Below are positions 44,583 through 53,582 of a DNA stretch of 64,000 bases, piece after piece. Location of the stretch: contig NZ_BCSH01000040.1 of the NCBI RefSeq assembly GCF_001570765.1, positions 1-64,000 of the forward strand, written 5' to 3'. How positions within the stretch are numbered: position 1 is the stretch's first letter; the number at the start of each line of letters is the position of its first letter. The DNA comes from Nocardiopsis listeri NBRC 13360. Its GTDB lineage: Bacteria > Actinomycetota > Actinomycetes > Streptosporangiales > Streptosporangiaceae. A program made the translations under genes and the position numbers. Under the pieces are notes generated by a model. The model saw only the letters and a program-made list of their open reading frames with translations. It was not told the origin of the DNA and made no database searches.

Positions 44583-45038
44583 TCACTCGTCGCAGTTACC
44601 GCTCGGGAACAGCGTCGAGCGCTCCCCCACCGCGGCGGTTACCTGGACACACACACCCGGGGCATGGACCAGGACCGGCCCCGCGAGAGTGCCGCTCTCG
44701 ACGACGTCGGTGTCCTGGGCACCGCCATCGCTGCGGATACCGATGTCCATGCGGGTGGGACCACCGTTGGAGACCACCACCGCGCAGTTGTATCCTCCGG
44801 TGCTCTCGTAGAAGAGGTACACCTGTCCCCCGGGATCTCCTGGAACGACCTTGGGCCAGTCACCGGCGTTCTGGGTGTACCTGGGCACCTGGCCCACGTC
44901 GGGGTGGGCGTCGCTGCACAGGTCCGCGGGGTCGGCGCTCTGCACGGCGGTCGCCCCGCTCAGGAGCAGACCGCCCACTCCCAGCGCGCAGGCGGCCGAC
45001 CACAGCGCCCGGCGGCGCCACTTCCTCTGCGTTGTCAT
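44583..45038 (-). CDS. Small secreted hypothetical protein
   Basis: A 151-residue protein with a signal peptide (basic TTQRKWRRRALW, then a hydrophobic stretch cut near VQSA-DP). The mature part has four cysteines (CSDAHP, NCAV, VCVQV, NCDE), likely two disulfides, and a mainly beta pattern. ATG 45038 has GAGGAG eight bases upstream. It directly follows the FN3 membrane protein gene in the same direction and so may be an extracellular partner of it. No family recognised. Confidence 0.7.
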   Translation of the reverse strand: MTTQRKWRRRALWSAACALGVGGLLLSGATAVQSADPADLCSDAHPDVGQVPRYTQNAGDWPKVVPGDPGGQVYLFYESTGGYNCAVVVSNGGPTRMDIGIRSDGGAQDTDVVESGTLAGPVLVHAPGVCVQVTAAVGERSTLFPSGNCDE

Positions 45039-45070
45039 CGGTTCGCTCCTCGAAGGGCCGGGTTCGGTGG

Positions 45071-47236
45071 TCACTCGAAGGGGGCGAGGCAGCTCGACGC
45101 GCTGCGCGCCGAACCCCCCTCGGTGTCACCGGGGCCCAGCGCGGTGACGGTGAAGGAGAAGCATCGGTGGGCTTCGACGGTTCGGGTGAAGGTCTGGGAG
45201 GTGGTCTGTTCCACCGTCGTCTCCGTGGCGAAGTCGACCGCGTCCCCCATGGGGGTGATCCGGTATCCCTCGGCGTTCTCAGCCGCCGTCCAGGTGACGG
45301 TCACGTCGGCGCCCGAGACGCCGTGGGACACCTCGCCAGGATCGCCCACCTGGACCTCGGGCATGGTGACCGGGTCGCTGGTGACCGATTCCCCGGTCAC
45401 CCCGCCCGTTCCCCGCGAGGTCACGGTGAAGGTGTAGGTGCCGCCCTCCGTCAGCCCGGTGACGTCCAGGGAGTTCTGGCCACTGGTGCGGTCGGCGGGG
45501 GCCGACCCTCCTGCGGTCTCCGTGGTGGACACCAGGTAGTCGGTGGCGCCGTCGGCCGCACCCCAGGAGACGGTGGCGGTCCGCGCGTCGACCACCTCCA
45601 CCGAGACCTCCCCTGGAGCACCGGGGGACTCGGAGTCCGGGGTGACCTGGGATGACTGCGCGGCCGGCCCGGTGCCGTGTTCGTTGACCGCGCGGACCCG
45701 GAACCGGTAGACGGTCCCGTTCTCCAGGCCGCTCACCTCGGTGTCCAGTTCGTCGCCGGCCACCGTGGTCTCCCCACCGTCCCAGGTGATCTCGTAGGAG
45801 GTGACGGGGGCGTCCGGTGAATAGGCCTCGGTCCAGCTCAGTCGCACACCGCCGTCCCCGGCCTCGGCGGTCACCGGGGTCGGAGCACCGGGCGGTCCAC
45901 CGGCCTCCTCGGTCGGTTCTCCGTCCCCTCCTGCGGCGTCGGCACCCTCGCCGGAGCCGTCGGAGCCACCGCCGCCCTGCCCCGCCTCACCGCCCATCTC
46001 TGGCAGGTTCTCCGATTGCCCCGCCCCCGGGGCGTCGGAGGACGTGGGACTCTCTCCTCGCAGTTCGCCCGGCCCCGGCGGGGGCTCGCTGAGGTCGACC
46101 AGGGTGGCCTGACCGGAGGGGTCGATGACCGCGGCCGCGCCGGTGTCGGGGGCACTGACGAACAGACTGCCCTCCCGGGCCTCCAGTTCGAGCGGGCCCT
46201 GGGCGTCGGGCAGGGTGACGGTGTCGAGTTCGCGGCCGTTGGGCGTGTAGGACCGCACGACACCCTCGTCGTCGTAGGGCACGTACACACGCCCCTCGAA
46301 GGGAACGCCGAGGCCGCCCCCGGGATGGCCCAGAGGGAACTTCGAGGTCTGCGCGGCGCCGTAGGGGTGTAGGAGGGTGACGATCTCCCCGTCCTCGGTC
46401 TTGGTCACCGCGGCCATGTCCCCATGGGTGCGGGCGGGCATCTGTGAGCCCTCCAGTGTCACGGGCATGGTGACCATGACCGGTTCGTCGCCCTCTCGCA
46501 TGGCGACCGCCCGGTCACCACCGCGGTCGAGCACCATGGCCCCGTCGTCGAACACCGTGACCCCGATGTCGGATCCGGGTGAGGAGACGGCCACGGTCTG
46601 TGTGATGGCGGCCTCGCCCTCGGTGACCTGGATACCGACCGCGTTGCCCTGGGCGGGCACACCCAACCACAGGGTGTCGGAGTCGTCGAAGCCCCCTCCC
46701 ACCAGGGGGCCCTCCAGGGTGAGGGAGGCGCCGGTGGCCTGGAGCGTGGCCGGGTCGACCGCTCTGACCTCCCCGGCCGCGCGATCGACCACCACCGCCG
46801 CCGATTTTCCCAAGATGACGGCGAAGTCCCCTCCTCCGAGGTCCAGTCTCCCGGAGAAGCCCAGGTCATCGAGGTCGACCGAGGTGACCCGACCCGTCTC
46901 GGGATCGGTGAGCAACAGGTAGTCGTCGTTCTGCTCGACCTCGACCCGGCCGCCCTCGGATTCGGGCAGGGACGCCACCAGGTCGATCTCGGCGTTGTTG
47001 CCGTTGACGCGGATGGCCTCACCGACGGACGAGTTCCACAACCAGGCGGCGCCGTCGGAGACGTCGTCCTCCTGGCCGAGGGCACCGACCCCGAAGGCGG
47101 TACCGACCAGGGCCGTGGCCATGATCGTCAACACCAGCCCGGAGGAGCCCGCCCGGGTACGCCTGGCGAGTGTGCCGAGTAACCGTTTCGATCGCCCGAA
47201 TCCAGCACGCGCCGACTGATGGCTCACGATCTCCAC
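45071..47236 (-). CDS. Membrane-anchored protein with C-terminal fibronectin type III domains
   Basis: A 721-residue protein. One membrane helix near residues 28-52 is followed by an exported beta-rich region of about 330 residues with repeated VTSVDLDDL, VRAVDPATL and VFVSAPDTG-like strands, compatible with a beta-propeller. A Gly/Ser/Glu linker leads to three FN3 domains in the last 270 residues (starts near PGAPTPVTAEA, PGAPGEVSVEV and VGDPGEVSHGV). Start is uncertain: GTG 47236 and GTG 47227 both lie near GAAGGAG. FN3 proteins belong to the bifidobacterial kinase-FN3-MoxR-DUF58-transglutaminase set; here the gene lies beyond eccC, and it may contribute an external platform. Confidence 0.8.
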   Translation of the reverse strand: MEIVSHQSARAGFGRSKRLLGTLARRTRAGSSGLVLTIMATALVGTAFGVGALGQEDDVSDGAAWLWNSSVGEAIRVNGNNAEIDLVASLPESEGGRVEVEQNDDYLLLTDPETGRVTSVDLDDLGFSGRLDLGGGDFAVILGKSAAVVVDRAAGEVRAVDPATLQATGASLTLEGPLVGGGFDDSDTLWLGVPAQGNAVGIQVTEGEAAITQTVAVSSPGSDIGVTVFDDGAMVLDRGGDRAVAMREGDEPVMVTMPVTLEGSQMPARTHGDMAAVTKTEDGEIVTLLHPYGAAQTSKFPLGHPGGGLGVPFEGRVYVPYDDEGVVRSYTPNGRELDTVTLPDAQGPLELEAREGSLFVSAPDTGAAAVIDPSGQATLVDLSEPPPGPGELRGESPTSSDAPGAGQSENLPEMGGEAGQGGGGSDGSGEGADAAGGDGEPTEEAGGPPGAPTPVTAEAGDGGVRLSWTEAYSPDAPVTSYEITWDGGETTVAGDELDTEVSGLENGTVYRFRVRAVNEHGTGPAAQSSQVTPDSESPGAPGEVSVEVVDARTATVSWGAADGATDYLVSTTETAGGSAPADRTSGQNSLDVTGLTEGGTYTFTVTSRGTGGVTGESVTSDPVTMPEVQVGDPGEVSHGVSGADVTVTWTAAENAEGYRITPMGDAVDFATETTVEQTTSQTFTRTVEAHRCFSFTVTALGPGDTEGGSARSASSCLAPFE

Positions 47237-47418
47237 GCTCTCCTTCGACTGTCCACGCCGAACGCCTTCCGCCCTCCAGGCGGCAAGGGAGGTGGAATCG
47301 ACCGCATCGGGGGGCGATACGGGCATCTGTACAAAACCAGACGCCCCGGAAGACGTCAACGCGAATCCCCCTCGACACCGCACCCCTCCAAAGAACCGGA
47401 TTCGTCAGGGGCGGTGGG

Positions 47419-47880
47419 TCAGTCCAGGAACAGCTCCGCGACGACTTCACCGTCGAAGACCCGGCCGGTCTCGCGGAAGCCGAGTTTGCGATAGAACTCC
47501 GCCGGGCCACCTTCCCCCGGCACCCACATCACGGTGACCCGCTCGTTTCCGCGACCGCGCGCCTCCGTGAGGAAGGACCGCACGGCGAAGCGCCCGTAGC
47601 CCTTGCCCTGCTCCCCCTCGGCGACGTTGAGCCGCCACAGGCCACAGCGGAAATCGGGGTCGTCCTCATCGGAGGCGAAGTCGGCCATGACGAAGGCGAC
47701 GGGGCGGTCTCCGTCCAGGATCAGGCGGGTCCACACGGTCTCGCGCGAGGCGTAGGCCTCGGCCAGGGAGGTGACGACGGGGGCGACGAAGGTGTTCTGG
47801 TCCTCGCGGACCTTCACCTTGAGGGCGGTGGCGACGTTGTCGGGGGTGATCTCCACGGCGCGGAGGGAGGGGATGCTCAT
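47419..47880 (-). CDS. GNAT family N-acetyltransferase
   Basis: A 153-residue acetyltransferase of the GNAT fold. The acetyl-CoA loop is EGEQGKGYGRFAVR (Q-x-x-G-x-G), and the C-terminal VMWVPGEGGPAEFYRKLGFRETG is the usual ending, close to diamine/spermidine acetyltransferases in pattern. ATG 47880 begins MSIPSLRAVEITPDN; an upstream start would add seven residues. Substrate unknown. It stands alone. Confidence 0.85.
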   Translation of the reverse strand: MSIPSLRAVEITPDNVATALKVKVREDQNTFVAPVVTSLAEAYASRETVWTRLILDGDRPVAFVMADFASDEDDPDFRCGLWRLNVAEGEQGKGYGRFAVRSFLTEARGRGNERVTVMWVPGEGGPAEFYRKLGFRETGRVFDGEVVAELFLD

Positions 47881-47938
47881 CCGAACACCGTAGAGGTCCA
47901 CCCCCGACGGTTCCCACCCGTTTTCCGCGCCCGGACAC

Positions 47939-47976
47939 GGGTGCGCCCCGGAGCGACACCACCCCGGGGCGCACCC
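47939..47976 (-). terminator. Perfect hairpin after the M14 peptidase gene
   Basis: GGGTGCGCCCCGG and CCGGGGCGCACCC form a 13-bp stem with a 12-base loop, 14 bases beyond the peptidase stop on the minus strand. Confidence 0.8.
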
Positions 47977-47990
47977 CTTCGTGCCGGGGA

Positions 47991-50555
47991 TCAGGCGGCG
48001 CCGTCGACGGCGGCCGACCAGTGCAGGGCCTGACCGACCTGCCCGAACAGGCCCTTGGGGTGGTTACGGAACAGTGGTTCGGTACCGAACAGCACCACCG
48101 CGGCGCCGGTCTCGGTGACCCCGCTGACCACGGACGCCTGTCCGGCCGCGTCCTGTTGACCACCCGTGCCATCGGTTCCGGATCGCCAGTGCCCGGCCAC
48201 CAGGGGACTCTCGGCCGCGTAGGACTGCTCGACCCGCACGCCGTCGCCCAGGTCGGTGAACCAGCCGGGCGAGTACACGAACCCGTACCCGCCGGTCCCG
48301 CCCAGGACCCCGTCGCCCTCGTCCACACGCACCACGCCGTTGGCGTCGGAGCGGCCCGCCTCACGAGTGGCGTCCAACAGGTCGGCCGCCTCGTTGAACC
48401 GGGCCCCGGTCGCGCCGCGCGCCACGACCCCACCCCGTTCCAGGAACGTGTCCAGGCCGGCCCTCGCTTCCTCGTCCAGGTCGCCGTGGACCAGACCACC
48501 GGCCACGTACAGCACGTCGATGTCGGACCAGTCGAACCCGTCGTTGAGCACGGCGGTGGACACCGTGGTCACGTCGAAACCCAACTCGCCCAGGGTGAAG
48601 ACCTCGTCGGCGGCCCCGGCCACGGCCACCCGAACCGGCCCCAGAACGGGACCGTCCGGTGCGGTGTCGGCGGCGGTGAACACCGCTCCGTGGCGTTCGG
48701 CGACCTCGGCCACCGTGTCCGCGGCACCGGCCGGCACCCACACCGTTCCCCGACCTGCCTGAACCGGCTCCATTCCGGCCTCGACCAGGTCGTTGAGCGC
48801 GGCGACGTCCGCGGCGTCGTCCAGCCGCAGGTTCCAGTCGCCCTCGCCCTCGACCCTCCCGGTGGGATCGGCGACCGCCACGGCGGTGCCGGTGGGCGGC
48901 TCGGACTCGACGGCGGTCACGGTGGCGCCCCACAGGCGCCCGTGGCTCCACCCGGAGATGTCGTACATCGCGTCCACGTCGTCGCTGATGTCGCGTCCGT
49001 CCTCCAGCAGGACGTTGGCCATGCCGCGTTTGGGCTGGTGCATGTCCACCACGTAGGACCCGGCCGGGTAGGTGGTGCCCTCCAGCTCGAACCCCTCGTC
49101 GGCGCGTTGGACACGCACGTCGTTGGCGACGAGGAAGTCGACCAGGCGTGCGGCGGCCGGCGCGGACCGCTGTTCCTCCCCGGCGGGGATCACGTAACCG
49201 CGTGGGAAGTCGGTGGTGTACACGTCCTCGGGGCCGAAGCCCGGCACCCAATCCTGGGGCGGGACGACCTGTTCCTCTCCGTTGGCCCCGCGACGGAACA
49301 CCTCGATCTGGTCACCGACCAGCTCTTCGTGGTTGTCCTGGGCGTAGTCCAGGGTGGCCTCGATCGTGGCGGCGGAGATGTCGGTGTTGATGGCGCTGCG
49401 CCGCCGCAGTTCCTCCTCCGGCAGGTCGTAGTCGGCGTTGTTGACCCGCATCGGAAACTCGATGGTGGCCGCGGCGACCGCGCCCTGGTAGGGGGCGTAC
49501 ATCGGGGTGAAGATGGGCGGCCAGTCGTCCCAGCCGTCCTCTTGGTCCCGGAAGGGGATCTGCGGTGGTTCCACCCCGTCGTCCTCGGGGGTGTACCCCA
49601 GGTCGAGGACGGCCTGTTCCATCTCGATGGCGTTCGCGTAGGTGTTCTTGATGAACAGGTCGTACTCGTAGTTCTGGCCGTGCGGCGGCGTGGTGGGTTC
49701 GATGAGGGTGCCGTTGACGTACCCGTGTTGGTCGATCATCACCACCGGCCGGGTGTCGATCATGACCTGGCGGATCGCGGCCGACTCCGGTTGGGAGACG
49801 GTGACGAAGTCACGGTTGAGGTCGAACCCGGCGCTGTTGGCGCGGGTGCCCGCCACCCGACCGTCCGGGTTGGCGGTGACGGTGAAGTACAGACGTGAGG
49901 ACTCCAGCAGCTCCTCGGTCCGTTCATCCTCGGCGGTGGCCAGCTCCTCGATGACGCGCAGCGAGGCGTCGGTGCCCTCCCATTCATCGCCGTGGATGTT
50001 GGCGTTGACGTGGACCGGTGTCTTGTACCGGTCGATCAGGGTGTGGTCGCGGGCGGCCCGATCGGGGTCCTCGGAGATCAGCTCGCGCATGCGCCGCTGA
50101 TGGCGGGCCTCGGCGCGCGTCTCGGGTTCGGTGACGGTGACCAGGTACAGGTCGCGTCCCTGCACGGACTCACCGATGATCTCGGCGCTGACCCGGTCGG
50201 AGGTCTCCTGTAGATCGTTGAGCGTCGGCGCGATGTCGTGGAAGGGGGCCAGCCCGAGTTTGACGGAGTGGTCGTCGGGGTCCTCGGGCGGGACGGGAAG
50301 CTCGTTCTGACGTGGGTAGGCGGCGTCCGCCTCGACCCCGGGCGCGGGCTCGGCCAACGGTTCGACGGTCAGGGACTCCGCGCCGGCGGCGACCTCGTCG
50401 CGTTCGGGGCCGTTGGCGTCGTCGCGAGGTTCGGCGAGGGCGGGTGTGGGTGCGGCCATCAGGCAGAGGGCCGCGAACGCGGCCGTGGCTCCGGCGAGTG
50501 CTACGGGGCGTGCGGTGCGGCTATGGTCCGGACTCGGATCGGGGGGATTGTGCAC
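47991..50555 (-). CDS. Secreted M14-family zinc carboxypeptidase
   Basis: An 854-residue exported peptidase with a signal peptide (hydrophobic 17-40, cut near ALA-EP). The M14 core has His188-x-x-Glu191 in NANIHGDEWEG, the substrate Arg in GFDLNRDFV, a second His in MIDQHGYVNGT and the catalytic Glu probably in AATIEFPMR. Residues from about 480 to the end form further domains with a class I glutamine-amidotransferase-like shape (IDVLYVAGGLVHGDLDEEARAGLDTFLERGG), seen in long actinobacterial M14 proteins. GTG 50555 has GGAGG six bases upstream. It likely trims extracellular peptides or murein peptides. Confidence 0.88.
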   Translation of the reverse strand: MHNPPDPSPDHSRTARPVALAGATAAFAALCLMAAPTPALAEPRDDANGPERDEVAAGAESLTVEPLAEPAPGVEADAAYPRQNELPVPPEDPDDHSVKLGLAPFHDIAPTLNDLQETSDRVSAEIIGESVQGRDLYLVTVTEPETRAEARHQRRMRELISEDPDRAARDHTLIDRYKTPVHVNANIHGDEWEGTDASLRVIEELATAEDERTEELLESSRLYFTVTANPDGRVAGTRANSAGFDLNRDFVTVSQPESAAIRQVMIDTRPVVMIDQHGYVNGTLIEPTTPPHGQNYEYDLFIKNTYANAIEMEQAVLDLGYTPEDDGVEPPQIPFRDQEDGWDDWPPIFTPMYAPYQGAVAAATIEFPMRVNNADYDLPEEELRRRSAINTDISAATIEATLDYAQDNHEELVGDQIEVFRRGANGEEQVVPPQDWVPGFGPEDVYTTDFPRGYVIPAGEEQRSAPAAARLVDFLVANDVRVQRADEGFELEGTTYPAGSYVVDMHQPKRGMANVLLEDGRDISDDVDAMYDISGWSHGRLWGATVTAVESEPPTGTAVAVADPTGRVEGEGDWNLRLDDAADVAALNDLVEAGMEPVQAGRGTVWVPAGAADTVAEVAERHGAVFTAADTAPDGPVLGPVRVAVAGAADEVFTLGELGFDVTTVSTAVLNDGFDWSDIDVLYVAGGLVHGDLDEEARAGLDTFLERGGVVARGATGARFNEAADLLDATREAGRSDANGVVRVDEGDGVLGGTGGYGFVYSPGWFTDLGDGVRVEQSYAAESPLVAGHWRSGTDGTGGQQDAAGQASVVSGVTETGAAVVLFGTEPLFRNHPKGLFGQVGQALHWSAAVDGAA

Positions 50556-50685
50556 GAGGCTCCTCCTGTGGTCTTCGACGTTCCTACCTGTCCGGTGGGA
50601 CGGCCACAAGACGGCCAGGGTCGTTTTTCCCTGTCCACCCGCGACCTCTGCCGGAATGTCGGTGCCCCCGTTTAGGGTGCGCACC

Positions 50686-51201
50686 ATGGACGAGCGCCTT
50701 CTCACCGGTACCGAAGCGCTGATCGACGCTCCTTCGGCCGACTGGACCGCGGTGTCGCGGGAGTTGTCGGAGACGGCCGGGACCTACTGGCTGACCGCCA
50801 CTCGCGCCGGCTCCACTCCGCACACGCGGCCGTTGCTCACGGTGTGGTCGCGCGGGCTGCCCCACTTCGCGTGCGGGCCGGGCAGCGCGAAGGCGCGGTT
50901 GCTGACCGAGGGGGCATCGGTGAGCCTGGCCGTGTCCACCTGCCGTTGGGACGTGGTGGTGGAGGGCTCGGTGGAACGGGTGCGCGATCCCGAGAGAGTG
51001 CGCGTTGTCGCCGAGACCTACCCGGTGGTCTACGGGTGGGCCCCGCTACCCGAGGGAGACCTACTGGTCGGCCCGGACGGCGCACCCTCCGCCGGTCCCC
51101 CGCCTTACGCGGTGTACGCGGTACGGCCGAGCACCGTGTACGCCTTCCCCACCGACGCCGCCGACCACGGCCCCACCCGCTGGCGATTCGAGCGCCCATG
51201 A
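50686..51201 (+). CDS. Pyridoxamine 5'-phosphate oxidase-like (FMN/F420-binding split-barrel) protein
   Basis: A 171-residue split-beta-barrel protein. YWLTATRAGSTPHTRPLLTVWSRG is the common cofactor-facing strand pair of PPOX proteins (usually ...W.lat....g.PhvrPv...w.dg). SAKARLLTEGASVSLAVST and WDVVVEGSVERVRDPERV complete the barrel. The family binds FMN, F420 or haem; which one cannot be told. ATG 50686 lies eight bases after AGGG. The gene is divergent from the peptidase gene. Confidence 0.82.
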   Translation: MDERLLTGTEALIDAPSADWTAVSRELSETAGTYWLTATRAGSTPHTRPLLTVWSRGLPHFACGPGSAKARLLTEGASVSLAVSTCRWDVVVEGSVERVRDPERVRVVAETYPVVYGWAPLPEGDLLVGPDGAPSAGPPPYAVYAVRPSTVYAFPTDAADHGPTRWRFERP

Positions 51202-51306
51202 CCACGGGGACGCGCTCGTAGGTGAGGATCGGGGATCGCGGGGTAGGTCTTCCCAAGAAATTCGAGACCCCGACGATCGCAACGGCTCCACCCCCGGGAG
51301 GCATTA

Positions 51307-51516
51307 GTGCGCATCAGTATCGTTCTCTCCGTCCTCGTCGTGCTGTGGTTGGTGATCGGTCTGGTAGCGGCCTTCCAACGCGGCTACTTCAGTCCGGCGG
51401 ACACCAACTGTTCGACGCTGGGCAGCACCGTGGTGACCGTCTTCGTCGGTCCGCTCAACTACTTCGGGGTCAACCCGACCGTCGAGTGCCCGACGGTCCC
51501 CCAGCCCTCGGAGTGA
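51307..51516 (+). CDS. Small single-pass membrane protein
   Basis: A 69-residue protein. One membrane helix at residues 3-23 (ISIVLSVLVVLWLVIGLVAAF) leads to QRGYF and a short region ending in PTVECPTVPQPSE, with two cysteines. GTG 51307 has GGGAGG about six bases upstream. Short proteins of this design (one helix, then AxQRGYF) are common in actinobacteria; role unknown. Confidence 0.75.
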   Translation: MRISIVLSVLVVLWLVIGLVAAFQRGYFSPADTNCSTLGSTVVTVFVGPLNYFGVNPTVECPTVPQPSE

Positions 51517-51604
51517 GCGGCGGCTCCGGGGCGGTTTCGCGACCGGGGGCACGAAACGGAGTGCCGTTTGGGCCCGTGCTTCCGTAACGGGCAGGATGTC
51601 GGGT

Positions 51605-51997
51605 ATGGATGTTCTCAGCAGCCGCGTGATGATCCACCCCACCGATCCGACGCGTAGCCGTTCCTTCTACCGTGACGTGCTCGAACTCGGCGTGCACCGC
51701 GAGTTCGGGCCGCCCGACGCGCCAGGAACCGTGTTCTTCCTCGGCAACGGCCTGTTGGAGGTGTCCGGGCACGCCGAATCCTCCGGGGTGCCGTCGATGT
51801 CACTGTGGTTGCAGGTGCGCGACGTGCGCGCCGAGTACGCCCGAGTGACCGCTCTGGGCGCCCGGGGGCTGCGTCCCCCGCAGAAGGAGTTCTGGGGGTT
51901 GGTCGAGGCGTGGGTCGCCGACCCGGACGGGGTGCGCATCGTCCTGGTGCAGGTTCCGGACGACCACCCGTTGCGCCGGGACCAGCGCGAGTTCTGA
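51605..51997 (+). CDS. VOC family protein (glyoxalase/bleomycin-resistance fold)
   Basis: A 130-residue protein of the vicinal oxygen chelate fold: SRSFYRDVLELGVHREFG is the first beta-alpha unit, and VRDVRAEYARVTALGARGL and EAWVADPDGVRIVLVQVP form the second. The role could be a dioxygenase, isomerase or binding protein. ATG 51605 is nine bases after GGCAGGA; ATG 51596 touches that site and is less likely. Confidence 0.8.
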   Translation: MDVLSSRVMIHPTDPTRSRSFYRDVLELGVHREFGPPDAPGTVFFLGNGLLEVSGHAESSGVPSMSLWLQVRDVRAEYARVTALGARGLRPPQKEFWGLVEAWVADPDGVRIVLVQVPDDHPLRRDQREF

Positions 51998-52052
51998 CCA
52001 CCGGACGAGCCTGGCTCTCGCCCGCCCGATCCGTCGCCATCACGCGCCCAAT

Positions 52053-52079
52053 GACCCCGCCGACTCCCACGGCGGGGTC
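52053..52079 (+). terminator. Rho-independent terminator with T-rich tail
   Basis: GACCCCGCC and GGCGGGGTC form a 9-bp stem with a 9-base loop, followed by TTCTTCGTTCG. The rest of 52000-52289 shows no gene. Confidence 0.8.
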
Positions 52080-52289
52080 TTCTTCGTTCGCGTCGTCTCC
52101 TCATAGCGCCGGCCCCGATGCGGCGAGGGGCACCACTTCACGACGACACGCCGGATCACGCTCCGGCACCGGTCCACTCGGCCCGGGCAGACTCTTGACC
52201 ATCCCGTGCCATCCCCAACGGCTCGGGCGACCTCTCCTCTCCCCCCGTATCCCCACGGAAGACGACACCACCGAGAGAACGGAGTCCAT

Positions 52290-53540
52290 GTGCGATCCGA
52301 GTGGCCGGGAGTAGGTGCACTTGTCAACAGGTGGAACGCGGTCCGCCGGGCCCGTGCCGAACAAGACCGGCGACGGGAGGACGACCGAGCGGAGAACCTC
52401 CCCGTCGACGAGGCCACCGGGGCACAGGAGGAGGCCGGCGCCGGTGACCTCCTACGGAACATCAGCGACACGTGCTGGCGGCTGTTGATCATCGGCGTGG
52501 TCGCCGGCCTGCTGGTCTACGGGCTGGTCCACCTGTCCGTGGTCACGCTTCCGGTGATCATCGCGGTGTTCCTGACCGCGTTGCTGATGCCGCTGGCCAA
52601 CCGGCTGCGTCGGCCCAACATGATCCGACGCGCGGGGTTCGGCCGGGGCTCGTCCACGACCATCACCCTGCTCGTGGCGTTGATCGTCTACAGCGTGGCC
52701 GTCACCCTGATCGTGACGCCCGCGGTCGCCGGCTTCGGTGGCCTGGTGGAGAGCGTCAACCAGGCCATCACCCGGATCGGGTCGATTCAGCTGCCGTTCG
52801 GGCTCGATCCGGCCCTGCTCACCGAGGCCATCGACAACGCCTGGAACCAGGCCAGGTCCCTGATCTCGAACAACTCCGACCAGATCCTCAGTGGCGCGTG
52901 GACGGCGACCACCGCCGTGTCCCGGATCGTGCTCGGAATCGTGCTGATCCTCGTCCTGACGATCTACTTCCTGCACTCGGGCGACAAGCTCATGGAGTGG
53001 ATCGCGCGGCTGCTGCCGCCCCGTTCTCGCCCGATCCTGCACCGCTCCTCCCGAGTGACCTGGGACGTCATGGGTCACTACGTTCGGGGCGTGGCGCTGG
53101 TGGGCCTGTTCGACGCGGTGGGCGTCGGTATCGCGCTGCTCCTGCTGATCGACACCGGCCTGGCGGTCCCTCTGATCGTCCTCACCTTCGTCGGGGCGTT
53201 CCTGCCGGTCGTCGGCGCGTTCGTGAGCGGTCTTCTGGCCGTTCTGGTGGCCCTGGTGACCGAGGGCTGGATCGTGGCGCTGATCATCCTCGGCGTCGTG
53301 CTGCTGGTGCAGCAGTTGGAGAGCAACGTTTTCGCGCCGCGCGTCTACGGCCGATCCCTGGACCTGCCCTCCGCCGTGGTGTTGATCGCGCTCACCGTCG
53401 GCGGTTTCCTCGGCGGCATCGCGGGGTTGTTCCTGGCCACCCCGATCGCCGCGGTGCTGGCGGCGCTGCTGCGCGAACGCCCGGGGAGCGGGCCGGACAC
53501 CGCGCCCCTCTCCGAGCCGGACGGTACACCTACGCCCTAG
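52290..53540 (+). CDS. AI-2E family transporter
   Basis: A 416-residue inner-membrane protein of the AI-2E/PerM family. Charged residues 1-45 precede about eight helices, arranged as two helices (56-90), one at about 115, a cytosolic-facing middle (135-205), then five helices. LTFVGAFLPVVGAFVSGLLAVLVAL and QQLESNVFAPRVYGRSLDLPSAVVLIALTVGGFLGGIAGLFLATP are diagnostic. GTG 52290 has GGAG five bases upstream; an out-of-frame ATG at 52288 overlaps it and opens a nine-codon reading frame. Members export small molecules or act as sodium antiporters; the autoinducer link is specific to E. coli. Confidence 0.88.
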   Translation: MRSEWPGVGALVNRWNAVRRARAEQDRRREDDRAENLPVDEATGAQEEAGAGDLLRNISDTCWRLLIIGVVAGLLVYGLVHLSVVTLPVIIAVFLTALLMPLANRLRRPNMIRRAGFGRGSSTTITLLVALIVYSVAVTLIVTPAVAGFGGLVESVNQAITRIGSIQLPFGLDPALLTEAIDNAWNQARSLISNNSDQILSGAWTATTAVSRIVLGIVLILVLTIYFLHSGDKLMEWIARLLPPRSRPILHRSSRVTWDVMGHYVRGVALVGLFDAVGVGIALLLLIDTGLAVPLIVLTFVGAFLPVVGAFVSGLLAVLVALVTEGWIVALIILGVVLLVQQLESNVFAPRVYGRSLDLPSAVVLIALTVGGFLGGIAGLFLATPIAAVLAALLRERPGSGPDTAPLSEPDGTPTP

Positions 53541-53582
53541 TACACCGAGGTGGCTCCGGTGCCGGGCCCGTAACCTGACTCC

